Source: Xanthomonas bromi (GTDB lineage: Bacteria; Pseudomonadota; Gammaproteobacteria; Xanthomonadales; Xanthomonadaceae). From it: a stretch of 64,000 bases of DNA. Numbering within the stretch: the first letter of the stretch is position 1; each line of letters starts with the position of its first letter. Location: assembly GCF_900092025.1 (NCBI RefSeq), contig NZ_FLTX01000013.1:98167-162166 (forward strand), written 5' to 3'. The position numbers and the translations under genes were made by a program. Shown piece after piece: positions 1-8,188 of the stretch. Under the pieces are notes generated by a model. The model was not told the origin of the DNA. It did not search any database and worked only from the letters and a program-made list of their open reading frames with translations.

Positions 1-320
1 GCTGGAGCATCAACGCCGGGCGTACGCCGCCGGAGATGAAGCGCTTCATCGAACAGCTCGTCAACGCGGTCGGCAAGCCGGAATGCCTTGCAGTATTCGG
101 CACCGGAGAGACGCAGTGGGGCGAGGAGAACTATTGCGGTGCAGCCCGGCGCATCGCTGCGTTCTTCGGTACGCGCTACCCGCGGCTGGAGATCGAACAG
201 ATGCCGCACGGCGAACGCGACGCCACCCAGATCCAACGCTGGACAGACCACATTCTTGCCCTCACCGATACACCGTTCGAGAACACCCCCCATGCAGACG
301 CTCCACGCCACCACCCCTGA
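1..320 (+). CDS. flavodoxin-like protein, possibly NrdI type (5' end missing)
   Basis: The open frame enters from the left edge (codons start at base 3), so only the C-terminal part is present. It reads SINAGRTPPEMKRFI and then VFGTGETQWGEENYCGA, followed by a C-terminal helix. A glycine-rich VFGTG segment with following aromatic residues resembles flavodoxin-type NrdI proteins, which reduce and activate the manganese class Ib ribonucleotide reductase. The last 29 bases overlap the next gene, a thioredoxin, so the two are translationally coupled. That pairing fits a ribonucleotide reductase operon lying upstream, outside the window. The family call is by eye; another small flavodoxin is possible. 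Confidence 0.5.
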   Translation, partial: WSINAGRTPPEMKRFIEQLVNAVGKPECLAVFGTGETQWGEENYCGAARRIAAFFGTRYPRLEIEQMPHGERDATQIQRWTDHILALTDTPFENTPHADAPRHHP

Positions 321-618
321 CGACTACGCCGCTGCCCTGGCGGCGCATCCGCGCTTACTGGTCGACTACTACAAGGACAATTGCCCGGGCTGCAAGATGC
401 TCGACATGTCGCTGACTAAGTTCGCTGCGAGCGAGGATGCCGCGGGCGTCGCACTTCTCAAGGTGAAGTTGGAGGTGGTGGGCGAAGACTTCTTCCGCGA
501 ACTGGGCCTGCGGCAGACGCCGACCCTGGCGTTGTTCAAGGACGGTGCCGAAGTGACGCGCCTGCCGGGTTTCCAATCGCCGGCGCAGGTCGAAGCGGCG
601 GTTCGTAGCGGGCTGTGA
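292..618 (+). CDS. thioredoxin-like protein (CPGC active site)
   Basis: A 108-residue single-domain thioredoxin fold. The redox motif CPGC is at residues 31-34 after LLVDYYKDN, and the cis-proline segment RQTPTLALF lies near residue 83. It has no signal peptide, so it should act in the cytoplasm as a dithiol reductant. CPGC differs from the CGPC of housekeeping thioredoxin and is nearer to glutaredoxin/NrdH-like electron donors. The ATG lies inside the end of the upstream flavodoxin-like gene, which suggests both serve the same reductase. A longer upstream reading frame exists but its N-terminus is only a shadow of the overlapping gene. Confidence 0.85.
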   Translation: MQTLHATTPDDYAAALAAHPRLLVDYYKDNCPGCKMLDMSLTKFAASEDAAGVALLKVKLEVVGEDFFRELGLRQTPTLALFKDGAEVTRLPGFQSPAQVEAAVRSGL

Positions 619-658
619 GCATGCCGGCCGTCCATGGCGGCCGCGCGGGCGCCCGGCG

Positions 659-1111
659 ATGAACGCAACCGTCACCATCATTGCCTGGAGCTTCCTGCTG
701 GCGGGGTTGGGTCTGTTGACCGGTGCGGCGCTGATGCCGGATCAGGCGCGTTGGATCCTGCTGCTGTTGGGCGTGGCGTTCGGTGGCATGGGGGGCGGCA
801 TCCTCGGCCGTCGCGTACGGCATGCGCGGCGTGCTGCGTGGTTGCGCGAGCGTGGCACGGTGGTGGAAGCGAGCTTCGTTGAGGTTGAGCTCAATCCCTC
901 CCTGGAGGTCAACGGAAAGCATCCATTCCGCATCCTCGCCCATCGTCACGACCGCATCCACAACACGTTGGCGGAGTATCGCAGCGATAACCTGTGGACC
1001 GATCCGCAGCCATTCCTGGCAGACGGGCAACTGCTGCGGGTCTTCGTCGATCCGCAGCGGCCATCGCGTTACCACATGGACCTGAGTTTGCTTCCGACGC
1101 TGCAACGCTGA
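659..1111 (+). CDS. DUF3592-type membrane protein
   Basis: A 150-residue protein with two hydrophobic helices (about residues 7-27 and 32-50) joined by a short loop. A soluble C-terminal part of about 95 residues carries WLRERGTVVEASF and ends in LLRVFVDPQRPSRYHMDLS. This layout, two membrane helices followed by a small beta-rich domain with a VDP.NP-like ending, matches the DUF3592 family, whose role is unknown. It starts 41 bases after the thioredoxin gene on the same strand and may share its transcript. The family assignment is by pattern recognition only. Confidence 0.7.
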   Translation: MNATVTIIAWSFLLAGLGLLTGAALMPDQARWILLLLGVAFGGMGGGILGRRVRHARRAAWLRERGTVVEASFVEVELNPSLEVNGKHPFRILAHRHDRIHNTLAEYRSDNLWTDPQPFLADGQLLRVFVDPQRPSRYHMDLSLLPTLQR

Positions 1112-1136
1112 TTGCCCCTTGCTTGACGGCCTCCCT

Positions 1137-1556
1137 ATGACGAGTACCACCACCGTCCCACCGATCGAAGCCCGCATGGCCGAGATCGTGTTCCCCAACC
1201 ACACCAATCACATGGGCACGCTGTTCGGTGGCCAGGCGCTGGCGTGGATGGACAAGGCCGCGTTCCTGGCCGCCTCGCGTTATGCGCGGCGTGCGGTAGT
1301 CACCGCGCGCTCGGAGCAGGTGGACTTCAAGCTGCCGATCCGCCAGGGCCAGATGGTGGAAACCATTGCGCGCGTGGTGTCGGTGGGGCGCAGCTCGATC
1401 AAGGTGGAAGTGGAACTGATCGCCGAAGACCTGCTCAGCGGCGCACGCGAGCTGTGCACGCGCGGGCACTTCGTGATGATCGCGCTCGATGCCGACGGCA
1501 AACCGACCTCGGTGCCGCCGCTGTCAACTGACGCTGACCGGGCTGAGAGCGACTGA
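1137..1556 (+). CDS. acyl-CoA thioesterase, hotdog fold (YciA-like)
   Basis: A 139-residue hotdog-domain protein. The segment FPNHTNHMGTLFGGQALAWM is the conserved start of the YciA/BACH thioesterase fold, with the catalytic Asp of the MD pair following. The central RSEQVDFKLPIRQGQ is the second conserved block. These enzymes hydrolyse acyl-CoA thioesters in the cytoplasm and help control the free CoA pool. The ATG at 1137 is chosen because it sits directly before the family's usual N-terminus; an in-frame start at 1119 would add only six residues. The gene lies 25 bases after the DUF3592 gene. Confidence 0.85.
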   Translation: MTSTTTVPPIEARMAEIVFPNHTNHMGTLFGGQALAWMDKAAFLAASRYARRAVVTARSEQVDFKLPIRQGQMVETIARVVSVGRSSIKVEVELIAEDLLSGARELCTRGHFVMIALDADGKPTSVPPLSTDADRAESD

Positions 1557-1691
1557 TAAGAATGATGGTGCTGCTGCGAAACAAACGCGGCCAGCACTCG
1601 GAAAATCGACATGTGCCATGCGTCAACTGCGTTGCTTCGCAACGCCTGCACGCCTCCCTGACGACCGCCAGCGGCGGTCTGTCTGCCGCGA

Positions 1692-2207
1692 TTATTCCTG
1701 CACCTCGCGGTCTTCGCGCTTGGTTTCTTCCATCGCCTCAGGTTCCAGCTCTTCGGCGCTGCGATTGAGTTTGACGAACACGCCCCAGGCGATCAGCAGC
1801 AATGCCGCACACATGCCCACCGCAGCAGCGTATGGCAGCTTGGCCGGGTCGTCGTGCATCAGTTCGAAGATCGACACCAGCGTTTCGATCGCCAGCGCGA
1901 TCACGATCACCACGAAAAAGCGTGACAGGTAGCGGCGCACGCGCGTGGGCCCGCTAACCTTGACGTCGCGCAGGATCTCCTCTTCGAAGATGGTCTGGCC
2001 CAGTTCCAGCGTGACCAATGCCACCGTCAGCAGGCCGATGGCCTCCAGCACCACGTTGAAGCGGTCGCGTACCACCATGTCGCCACCAGGTGTGAAGCCA
2101 TGCCACAACTCCAGCCCGGCCATGCCCACCAATCCCGCTGCGCACAGCACAAAGAACGCCAGGATCACGAAGTGACCGGCACGGAACAGGTGGCTGAGCA
2201 GCTTCAT
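1692..2207 (-). CDS. four-helix membrane protein, possibly PsiE-like
   Basis: A 171-residue protein with four predicted membrane helices: FVILAFFVLCAAGLVG, EAIGLLTVALVTLE, FFVVIVIALAIETLVS and YAAAVGMCAALLLIAWG. A cytoplasmic loop (QTIFEEEILRDVKV) lies between helices two and three, and the C-terminal tail is rich in Glu, Arg and Lys. Four helices with a conserved central loop resemble the PsiE/COG3431 group, whose function is unknown. The ATG at 2207 is preferred over an upstream start, whose extra 29 residues would run into the adjacent repeat array. Convergent with the thioesterase gene. Confidence 0.6.
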   Translation of the reverse strand: MKLLSHLFRAGHFVILAFFVLCAAGLVGMAGLELWHGFTPGGDMVVRDRFNVVLEAIGLLTVALVTLELGQTIFEEEILRDVKVSGPTRVRRYLSRFFVVIVIALAIETLVSIFELMHDDPAKLPYAAAVGMCAALLLIAWGVFVKLNRSAEELEPEAMEETKREDREVQE

Positions 2208-2257
2208 GATGACGACGGCGAGTGAGGGATGCAGAGCATCGTGTGCATGGCGTCGTG

Positions 2258-2690
2258 GCGGCGCGAAGGCTGCGCCAAGTAGACGCGCCCTCATCCGGCG
2301 CTTCGCGCCACCTTCTCCCGCGTGCGGGAGAAGACGTCTGCGGGGAGCAAACGGCGGAGTGGTCAGGAGGTCGCTGCGGCGGTGCGCAGGCTACGCCAAG
2401 CGGACGCGCCCTCATCCGGCACTTTGCGCCACCCTCTCCCGCATGCGGGAAAGGGGATATACCGGAGCTATGCGGTGGAGTGGCAAGAAGGTCGACACGG
2501 CGGCGCGAAAGCTACGGCGAGCACACGCACCCTCATCTGGCGCTTCGCACCACCTTCTCCCGCACGCGGCAGAAGGATCTGCCAGGGCCAAACGGCGTAG
2601 GAGTACGCAGGCCGCTCGGCCAGTCATGCAGCGGTAGCGACGACTCCCTTCCCCGCCTGCGGGGGAAGGTGCCCGAAGGGCGGATGGGGG
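2258..2690. repeat. imperfect 121-bp tandem repeat (three copies) plus an inverted partial copy
   Basis: Three head-to-tail copies begin near 2258, 2379 and 2500. The landmarks GCGCGAAGGC, GTGCGCAGGC and GCGCGAAAGC lie at 2261, 2382 and 2503, a spacing of exactly 121. Each copy holds a CCCTCATCCGG-type stretch followed by a palindrome of the form CTTCTCCCGCGTGCGGGAGAAG. At about 2647-2690 the same core occurs in the opposite orientation. The array fills the whole gap between the membrane-protein gene and panE, and no gene is supported inside it. Single copies of the core also occur at 13361-13413 and, in diverged form, 22437-22482. Confidence 0.85.
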
Positions 2691-2731
2691 CGAGGCATGC
2701 GTCGCATGCGCACGGCCGCCCACCATCCCCA

Positions 2732-3670
2732 TCAGCTATGCCGCAACACCTGATACGCCTGCAGATGCACGTTGGCGGCCATCAGCAGCGGCGCGTTGCG
2801 GCCGGTCTCGCGCACGCGCTTGAGCATGTCGCCGACGATCTGCGCCGCTTCCACCTCCTGGCCGGCTTCCAGATCGCGCAGCATCGAGGCTTTCAACGGC
2901 GAGTCGACCTGCAGCAGCGTCTGCAACGCCTTGGTGCGCGCAGCTTCCGGAATCGATTGCCCGGCCGCATCGGCCGCCCACAGACATTCGTTGTACAGGC
3001 CGTTGATCAGCGCACGTCCGTCGTCGGTGGCCACGATCGCACCGACCGGTGCGCGCATCAAACAGGTGGCCGCCGCCAGCGCGGTAAGGAAGCTGTATTT
3101 GATCCACTGCTCCTGCGCGATCTGCTCGCTCGCCACATGGGCGATACCGGCCTGCGTGCACGCGGCAGCAAATGCCTGCACGCGCGCCGAGTCGGGGCTG
3201 CCATCGCGCTCGCCAAAGGTGATCGCCGCCGGCTTGCCCAGATGCAGGATCTCGCCGTGCTTGCCCTTGGTCGCGCTGATGAAGCAGAGCCCGCCCAGCA
3301 CGCGCGCCGCACCGAAGCGCTCGTCCAGCGTCGCGTAATGGCGCAGCCCGTTGAGGATGGGCAGCACCGTGGTGTGCTCGCCCACGGCCGGCGCAATCGC
3401 CTCGATCGCGCTGTCCAGGTCGTAGGCCTTGCAGCTGAGCATCACCAGATCGAACGGCCGCTGCGCCACCAGGGCCGGCAACGCCTGCGCGGTGACATGC
3501 GCCACCGGCAACTGCGCATCGCCCAGCGGGCTGCGGATACGCAAGCCGTCGGCCTGCAACTGCGCGGCGCGCGCATCGCGTACCAGGAAGGTGACATCCA
3601 CGCCGGCCTGCGCCAGACGCCCGCCGAAGTAGCCGCCGGTGCCGCCGGCGCCGAGGATGAGGATATGCAT
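2732..3670 (-). CDS. panE: 2-dehydropantoate 2-reductase
   Basis: A 312-residue ketopantoate reductase (ApbA/PanE family), which reduces 2-dehydropantoate to pantoate with NADPH in the pantothenate/CoA pathway. The N-terminal Rossmann motif is GAGGTGGYFG at residues 7-16, and the family segment VMLSCKAYDLD carries a conserved lysine. The C-terminal helical domain includes QEQWIKYSFLTALAA. Length is normal for the family. A weak purine-rich stretch precedes the ATG. It is transcribed toward the tandem repeat array and appears monocistronic. Paralogous ketopantoate-reductase-like enzymes exist, so the exact substrate is inferred. Confidence 0.88.
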   Translation of the reverse strand: MHILILGAGGTGGYFGGRLAQAGVDVTFLVRDARAAQLQADGLRIRSPLGDAQLPVAHVTAQALPALVAQRPFDLVMLSCKAYDLDSAIEAIAPAVGEHTTVLPILNGLRHYATLDERFGAARVLGGLCFISATKGKHGEILHLGKPAAITFGERDGSPDSARVQAFAAACTQAGIAHVASEQIAQEQWIKYSFLTALAAATCLMRAPVGAIVATDDGRALINGLYNECLWAADAAGQSIPEAARTKALQTLLQVDSPLKASMLRDLEAGQEVEAAQIVGDMLKRVRETGRNAPLLMAANVHLQAYQVLRHS

Positions 3671-3786
3671 GGAAAATTCCTTTCAACTTAATTCGAACGC
3701 GCAGACGTCAGCTATTATTTCTGCCGGATCGGGGATTCTCGGTCGGCATCAGGCTCTGGCGGAATCGCCGGGGCCTTTTGTTTGGG

Positions 3787-4365
3787 TCAGTAGATTTGAC
3801 TAGCTCTGCCAAGGATATCCATCGGGAAATCGTGGCCGAGCTTTCGCAAGCTGGCTTGATTCATGTGGCGTATGATTTTTTCCATGTTCTCCACAAATCG
3901 ACGCGCTTCTTTCGGCCTCGCCTGCTTAGCCCAAGGCGGATCGGTGCTAGGAGTGAGCGGCCTAACCCCTTTCCATGTGGCCTTCTCGTCTTCGCGCGCA
4001 TACGGCTTTGGATGAGCGACTTTGTTGCGGAAATCGAAGAGTTCATTCACTGTCTTAAGTGAGACGTGCTCCATTGTGAGATCCAACGTATCAATTAATT
4101 CCAGAAATTTCTGATCAGGCGCTTTGCACTCAAAGTCCTTGATGGCTTCAAGTTGTGGAATCATTTGACGTCCGTGCAACGCATGGCCGAGCTGGTTGAA
4201 GTAGGCCTCTAAAGCAAAGCAACACATCATCATGGCGCCCAGCGCGAAGTGGTTAGGTTGCTCCTCTGCGGCATCTTCGCTTTTCTCAAGGAAAGAGCGC
4301 GCCGCGTTCGCGAGAAGTGCGTGCGAATAACCTTCCACGCTCTGCGTCACGTGCTTGCGATCCAT
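3787..4365 (-). CDS. HEPN-like protein of unknown function, possibly acquired
   Basis: A 192-residue soluble, mostly helical protein. The stretch FDFRNKVAHPKPY holds RNKVAH, which fits the R-x4-H signature of HEPN domains; many HEPN proteins are RNases in toxin-antitoxin or defence systems, while others are non-catalytic. An upstream helix FALGAMMMCCFALEAYFNQL also fits the HEPN bundle, where the Glu is often conserved. Base composition is clearly more AT-rich than the neighbours, suggesting transfer. The ATG lies one base beyond the stop codon of the ABC permease gene (4367-4369), so it is probably expressed from that operon. No nucleotidyltransferase partner is nearby. Function unknown. Confidence 0.7.
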   Translation of the reverse strand: MDRKHVTQSVEGYSHALLANAARSFLEKSEDAAEEQPNHFALGAMMMCCFALEAYFNQLGHALHGRQMIPQLEAIKDFECKAPDQKFLELIDTLDLTMEHVSLKTVNELFDFRNKVAHPKPYAREDEKATWKGVRPLTPSTDPPWAKQARPKEARRFVENMEKIIRHMNQASLRKLGHDFPMDILGRASQIY

Positions 4366-4366
4366 G

Positions 4367-5179
4367 TCAGCTCCGCAAGCCCACGCCACGCCGCAGCAGC
4401 CACAGCGCCAGCGCGCTGAGCACCGCGACAAAGCCCAGCATCAGTGCGTAGGCCACCCAGATCGGCACGTCGGAGCTGCCGAGCAGGCCGTAGCGGAAGG
4501 CGTTGACCATGTAGAAGATCGGGTTGGCATGGGTGGCCGCCTCGGCCCAGCCGGGCAGCAGCTTCACCGAATAGAACACGCCACCCAGGTAGGTCAGCGG
4601 GGTCAGGATGAAGGTCGGCACGATCGCCACGTCATCGAACTTCTTGGCGTACACCGCGTTGATGAAGCCGGCCAGCGAAAAGATGATCGCGCCCAGCAGT
4701 ACCGTGGTCAGTGTCACCAATGGATGCGGAATGCGCACCGGGGTGAAGAACATCGCGATGATCAGCACCAACGCCCCGACCATCACGCCGCGCAGCACTG
4801 CGCCGGACACATAGCCCCACAGGATCACCCAGTTGGGCATCGGGCTGACCAGCAATTCCTCGACGTGACGGCCGAACTTGGCGCCGAAGAAGCTCGAAGA
4901 GATGTTGCCGTAGCTGTTCTGGATCACGCTCATCATCACCAGGCCGGGCACGATGAACTGCATGTAGCTGTAGCCACCCATGTCGCCGACGCGCGAGCCG
5001 ATCAGCCCGCCGAAGATCAAGAAGTACAGCGTCATGGTGATGGCCGGCGGCACCAGGGTCTGGCCCCAGATGCGCAGGATGCGCTGCACTTCGCGGCGCA
5101 CGATGGTGCCCAGCGCAATCCAGTTGCGTTGGCGGGGTGTTGCAGGCGTGGCGGACATCGACGGCTCCGAAGGACTCAT
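4367..5179 (-). CDS. ABC-2 type transporter permease (YadH-like)
   Basis: A 270-residue inner-membrane permease with about six helices. It carries the ABC-2 family segments FGRHVEELLVSPMPNWVIL and LTPLTYLGGVFYSVKLLPG. Such subunits pair with one ATPase to export lipids, polysaccharides or drugs; the closest familiar pair is E. coli YadG/YadH. The start overlaps the end of the upstream ATPase gene by four bases, so the two are translationally coupled. A start at 5161 (MSATPATPRQ) is also possible. The HEPN-like gene follows immediately downstream. The substrate cannot be read from the sequence. Confidence 0.85.
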   Translation of the reverse strand: MSPSEPSMSATPATPRQRNWIALGTIVRREVQRILRIWGQTLVPPAITMTLYFLIFGGLIGSRVGDMGGYSYMQFIVPGLVMMSVIQNSYGNISSSFFGAKFGRHVEELLVSPMPNWVILWGYVSGAVLRGVMVGALVLIIAMFFTPVRIPHPLVTLTTVLLGAIIFSLAGFINAVYAKKFDDVAIVPTFILTPLTYLGGVFYSVKLLPGWAEAATHANPIFYMVNAFRYGLLGSSDVPIWVAYALMLGFVAVLSALALWLLRRGVGLRS

Positions 5180-6171
5180 GGGTGACCTGCCGGGCGCACG
5201 GGCGCTGCAGCAGCAGGGGTCGGGGCGGCAGGATTCTCGCCGGGCCCGGTCAGACGAACGAACAATTCTTCCAGCCGGTTGCTCTTGGTGCGCATCGAGC
5301 GCACGCGGATGCCGGCATCGCCCAGTGCGGCGAACACGCGGTTGAGGTCCATCGCGCGCGGCATGTCCAGATCCAGCGTATGGCCGTCGATGGCGGTGAG
5401 CGTGGTGCCTTCGATCGCCGGCAGCTGGGCAGGCAGCTCACCGTCGATGTCGAACAGGAAGCCTTCCACGTCGAGCTTGGCCAGCAGCTCGCGCATCGGC
5501 CCCTGGGTGACGATCTGGCCGTGGTTGATGATGGCCAGGTTGCGGCACAGGTGCTCGGCCTCTTCCAGGTAATGGGTGGTCAGGATGATCGTGGTGCCGG
5601 CGGCGTTGATGTCCTTGAGCACGCGCCACATGTCGCGGCGGATCTCGATGTCCACACCGGCGGTGGGTTCATCCAGGATCAGCAGGCGCGGCTGGGTCAT
5701 CATGGCGCGGGCGATCATCAGCCGGCGCTTCATGCCGCCGGACAACGTGCGGCTCATCACCTGGGCCTTTTCCCACAGGTGCGCGCGGCGCAGTTCCACT
5801 TCGGCCAGCTGCTCGGCCTGCCGGCGCGGCATGCCGTAGAAACCGGCGTAGTTGACCAGGATGTCGAAAGGCTTTTCGAACAGGTTGAAGTTGATTTCCT
5901 GCGGCACCAGGCCGATCAGGCGCATCGCCTCGCTACGGTGGGCGACCAGGTCGGTGCCGAACACCTCCACCTGCCCGCCGGACAGGTTCACCAGCGAGCT
6001 GATGATGCCGATCAGGGTGGATTTGCCCGCGCCGTTGGGGCCGAGCAGGGCGAAGAAGTCGCCCGGCACCACGTCCAGCGACACGCCCTTGAGCGCCTGG
6101 GTGCCGTTGTCGTAGGTCTTGCGCAGATCGCACACGCGCAGGGCGGGTGCACTGGGAGATGGTGAATTCAA
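5176..6171 (-). CDS. ABC transporter ATP-binding protein (YadG-like)
   Basis: A 331-residue ATPase subunit. The Walker A motif is GPNGAGKST near residue 45, the signature is LSGGMKRRL near 144, Walker B is LLILDEPTAGVD near 164, and the switch histidine is in ILTTHYLEEAEHL. A C-terminal extension of about 90 residues, ending in a Pro/Ala-rich tail, follows the nucleotide-binding domain. It energises the adjacent ABC-2 permease, and the genes overlap by four bases. The 5' end lies close to the divergent ferredoxin reductase gene, so the two promoters share about 100 bases. Confidence 0.88.
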   Translation of the reverse strand: MNSPSPSAPALRVCDLRKTYDNGTQALKGVSLDVVPGDFFALLGPNGAGKSTLIGIISSLVNLSGGQVEVFGTDLVAHRSEAMRLIGLVPQEINFNLFEKPFDILVNYAGFYGMPRRQAEQLAEVELRRAHLWEKAQVMSRTLSGGMKRRLMIARAMMTQPRLLILDEPTAGVDIEIRRDMWRVLKDINAAGTTIILTTHYLEEAEHLCRNLAIINHGQIVTQGPMRELLAKLDVEGFLFDIDGELPAQLPAIEGTTLTAIDGHTLDLDMPRAMDLNRVFAALGDAGIRVRSMRTKSNRLEELFVRLTGPGENPAAPTPAAAAPVRPAGHP

Positions 6172-6272
6172 GAGGATCCTTCGCGCCAGGGTGCCGGCGC
6201 AGCGAGTTGCAGCCCGTTATTATAGAAGCCCGTGGGGGTTCGCCCCGATCACAGACTGTCCCAAATACGTTC

Positions 6273-7034
6273 GTGCCCGTTCAATTCCCCCTCAAGCTTG
6301 TCGACCGGCGCATGATTGCGCCCACCGTGGCCCATTGCCAGTTCGTGCGTGATGACGGGCAGCTGCTGGATTTCCAGCCCGGGCAGTTCATCCAGATCCA
6401 TTTCGACTACGCCGATGGCACGCCGACCAAGCGCAGCTATTCGCTGGCGACCATCCACGACCACGCGCTGGGGCCGGGCGAGGCGGTGGAGATCGCGGTG
6501 AGTTTCGTGCCCGGCGGCTCGGCCACCGCGCTGTTCGAAGGCCTGGAGATCGGCGACCGGTTGCAGGCCAGCGGGCCCTACGGCCGCTTCTGCCTGCAGC
6601 CGGGCGACCACAACCGGCGCTATCTGCTGATCGCCACCGGTACCGGGGTGACGCCGTACCGCTCGATGCTGCCGTTGCTGGCCGAGGCAATCGCCACCCG
6701 CGGCGTGCAGGTGGTGTTGCTGCAGGGCGCGCGCACCCCGGCCGAGCTGCTGTATGGCGACGATTTCCGCGCGTTTGCCGATGCGCATCCGCAGTTCCGC
6801 CACGTGCCGTGTTTTTCGCGCGAGTTGCCCGCCCAGCCGCATGCCGATGTGCGGCATGGCTATGTGCAGCAGCAGCTGGCCGAGTTCGCCCCCGATGCCG
6901 CGCACGATATCGCCTACCTATGCGGCAACCCGGACATGGTGGACACCTGCCTGGAAGCGCTGAAAGCAGCCGGGCTGCCGAGCGCGCAGATCCGTCGCGA
7001 GAAGTACGTCAGTTCGACGCCGCCCAAGGTCTGA
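6273..7034 (+). CDS. ferredoxin/flavodoxin-NADP reductase family protein
   Basis: A 253-residue FAD-dependent reductase from the chosen GTG (VPVQFPLKLV). The FAD-binding motif is KRSYSLA, the NAD(P)-binding block is IATGTGVTPYRSM, and the C-terminal signature is YLCGNPDMVDTC. These enzymes move electrons between NADPH and ferredoxin or flavodoxin in the cytoplasm. The frame stays open upstream to 6147, but that extra stretch would overlap the divergent ABC ATPase start and has no family character. The GTG at 6273 gives the usual length for this family. The start is a judgement, not proven. Confidence 0.82.
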   Translation: MPVQFPLKLVDRRMIAPTVAHCQFVRDDGQLLDFQPGQFIQIHFDYADGTPTKRSYSLATIHDHALGPGEAVEIAVSFVPGGSATALFEGLEIGDRLQASGPYGRFCLQPGDHNRRYLLIATGTGVTPYRSMLPLLAEAIATRGVQVVLLQGARTPAELLYGDDFRAFADAHPQFRHVPCFSRELPAQPHADVRHGYVQQQLAEFAPDAAHDIAYLCGNPDMVDTCLEALKAAGLPSAQIRREKYVSSTPPKV

Positions 7035-7118
7035 GGGCAGCCTGCGGGCCGCGCGTTCGTGCCGCCTATGCCTGCCTGTGTGCTGTGGCCTTCAGCGCGG
7101 CGCGGAGTCGCTGCGGTA

Positions 7119-8123
7119 TTAGGCCGCAGGCGTTAGGAGTGCCGGGCGCTGCAGCTCGACCGTGACATGCACCAGTTCTTCGTGGATCTGCAGTGCGCGG
7201 CGCACCAACTCCGCATCGATGTCGGCTGCAGTGACCAGGCTGAGGACGCAGGCATAACGTTCGCCGCCGACGCGCCAGACATGCAGGTCGGCAATATCGA
7301 TCGCATGCGGAAGTTCGGCGATGACCTGCTTCACTTCGGCCACGACCGGTGCGTCCATCTCCGCATCCAGCAACACGCTGCCGGTGCTGCGCAACAACCC
7401 CCAGGCCCAGACGGTCACCAGCACCGCGCCGACGATGCCCATGATGGGGTCCAGCCAGGTCACGCCCCAATGCATGCCGGCAACCAGCGCGACGATCGCA
7501 AGCACGGAGGTTGCGGCGTCGGCCACCACGTGCAGATACGCCGCGCGCAGATTGAGATCGCTGTGCGCATCGTGATGACCATGACCATGACCATGACGTT
7601 CGTGGGTATCGGTGTGCGCATGGCCGTGACCGGCATGCCCGTGGGAGTGACCGTGCCCATGTCCGTGGGAGTCGCGCAGCCACCACGCGCAGATCAGATT
7701 GACCAGCAGGCCGATCACCGCAATGACGGTGGCCTCCTGATACTGGATGGGCTTGGGCGTAAACAAGCGTTCCACCGACTGGAAGGCCATCAGCCCGGCC
7801 ACGCCCAGCAACAGGATCGCACTGGTGTAGCCGCCCAGCACCTCGACCTTCCAGGTGCCGAAGGCGAAGCGCATATCGCCGGCATGCTGTCGCGCGAAGC
7901 GGTAGGCGAACAGCGCCAAACCCAGTGCCAGCGCATGCGAGCTCATATGCCAGCCGTCGGCGAGCAGGGCCATGGAATTGAGCGTCCAACCGCCCACGAT
8001 CTCCACCACCATCATGAGCACGGTCACGATGACCGCCTTGCGGGTGCTGCGCTCGGCAAGCGGATTGGCGCTGGCAAAGGTATGCGACTGCGCGCAATGC
8101 GGCGCGGCGTGCGTGGTCGACAT
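7119..8123 (-). CDS. dmeF: cation diffusion facilitator, Ni/Co efflux (DmeF-like)
   Basis: A 334-residue inner-membrane metal/proton antiporter of the CDF family, with six helices and a cytoplasmic C-terminal domain. Metal-site motifs are ALLADGWHMSSHAL in helix two and LHVVADAATSVLA in helix five. Between helices four and five is a very His-rich loop (HGHGHGHSHGHAGHGH and more), typical of DmeF/ZitB proteins. The divergent neighbour is an RcnR-type repressor with a Ni/Co ligand set, so nickel or cobalt is the likely substrate rather than zinc. Two GC-box dyads in the shared intergenic region are the probable operators. Confidence 0.85.
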   Translation of the reverse strand: MSTTHAAPHCAQSHTFASANPLAERSTRKAVIVTVLMMVVEIVGGWTLNSMALLADGWHMSSHALALGLALFAYRFARQHAGDMRFAFGTWKVEVLGGYTSAILLLGVAGLMAFQSVERLFTPKPIQYQEATVIAVIGLLVNLICAWWLRDSHGHGHGHSHGHAGHGHAHTDTHERHGHGHGHHDAHSDLNLRAAYLHVVADAATSVLAIVALVAGMHWGVTWLDPIMGIVGAVLVTVWAWGLLRSTGSVLLDAEMDAPVVAEVKQVIAELPHAIDIADLHVWRVGGERYACVLSLVTAADIDAELVRRALQIHEELVHVTVELQRPALLTPAA

Positions 8124-8142
8124 CGGTGGTGGCTCTGGCTAA

Positions 8143-8184
8143 GGTACCCCCACAGGGTATCCTAAATACCCCTGGGGGGTATAC
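8143..8184. promoter_or_regulatory. tandem operators for the RcnR/FrmR-type repressor
   Basis: Two G/C-tract dyads lie between the divergent efflux and repressor genes: GGTACCCCCACAGGGTAT at 8143-8160 and AATACCCCTGGGGGGTATAC at 8165-8184. ATACCC...GGGTAT flanking a G-tract is the typical binding site of CsoR/RcnR/FrmR repressors. The second site ends only four bases before the repressor GTG, so bound protein would also cover its ribosome-binding region. Placement implies coordinated metal-dependent derepression of both genes. Confidence 0.75.
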
Positions 8185-8188
8185 GGCA

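Noticed and set aside
2222..3691. 489-codon plus-strand frame over the repeat array and panE
   Set aside because: Composed of repeat sequence and the antisense of panE; no recognisable domain.
7571..7680. short CAT/GCC-rich near-repeat inside dmeF
   Set aside because: It is the codon pattern of the His-rich loop, not a separate repeat element.
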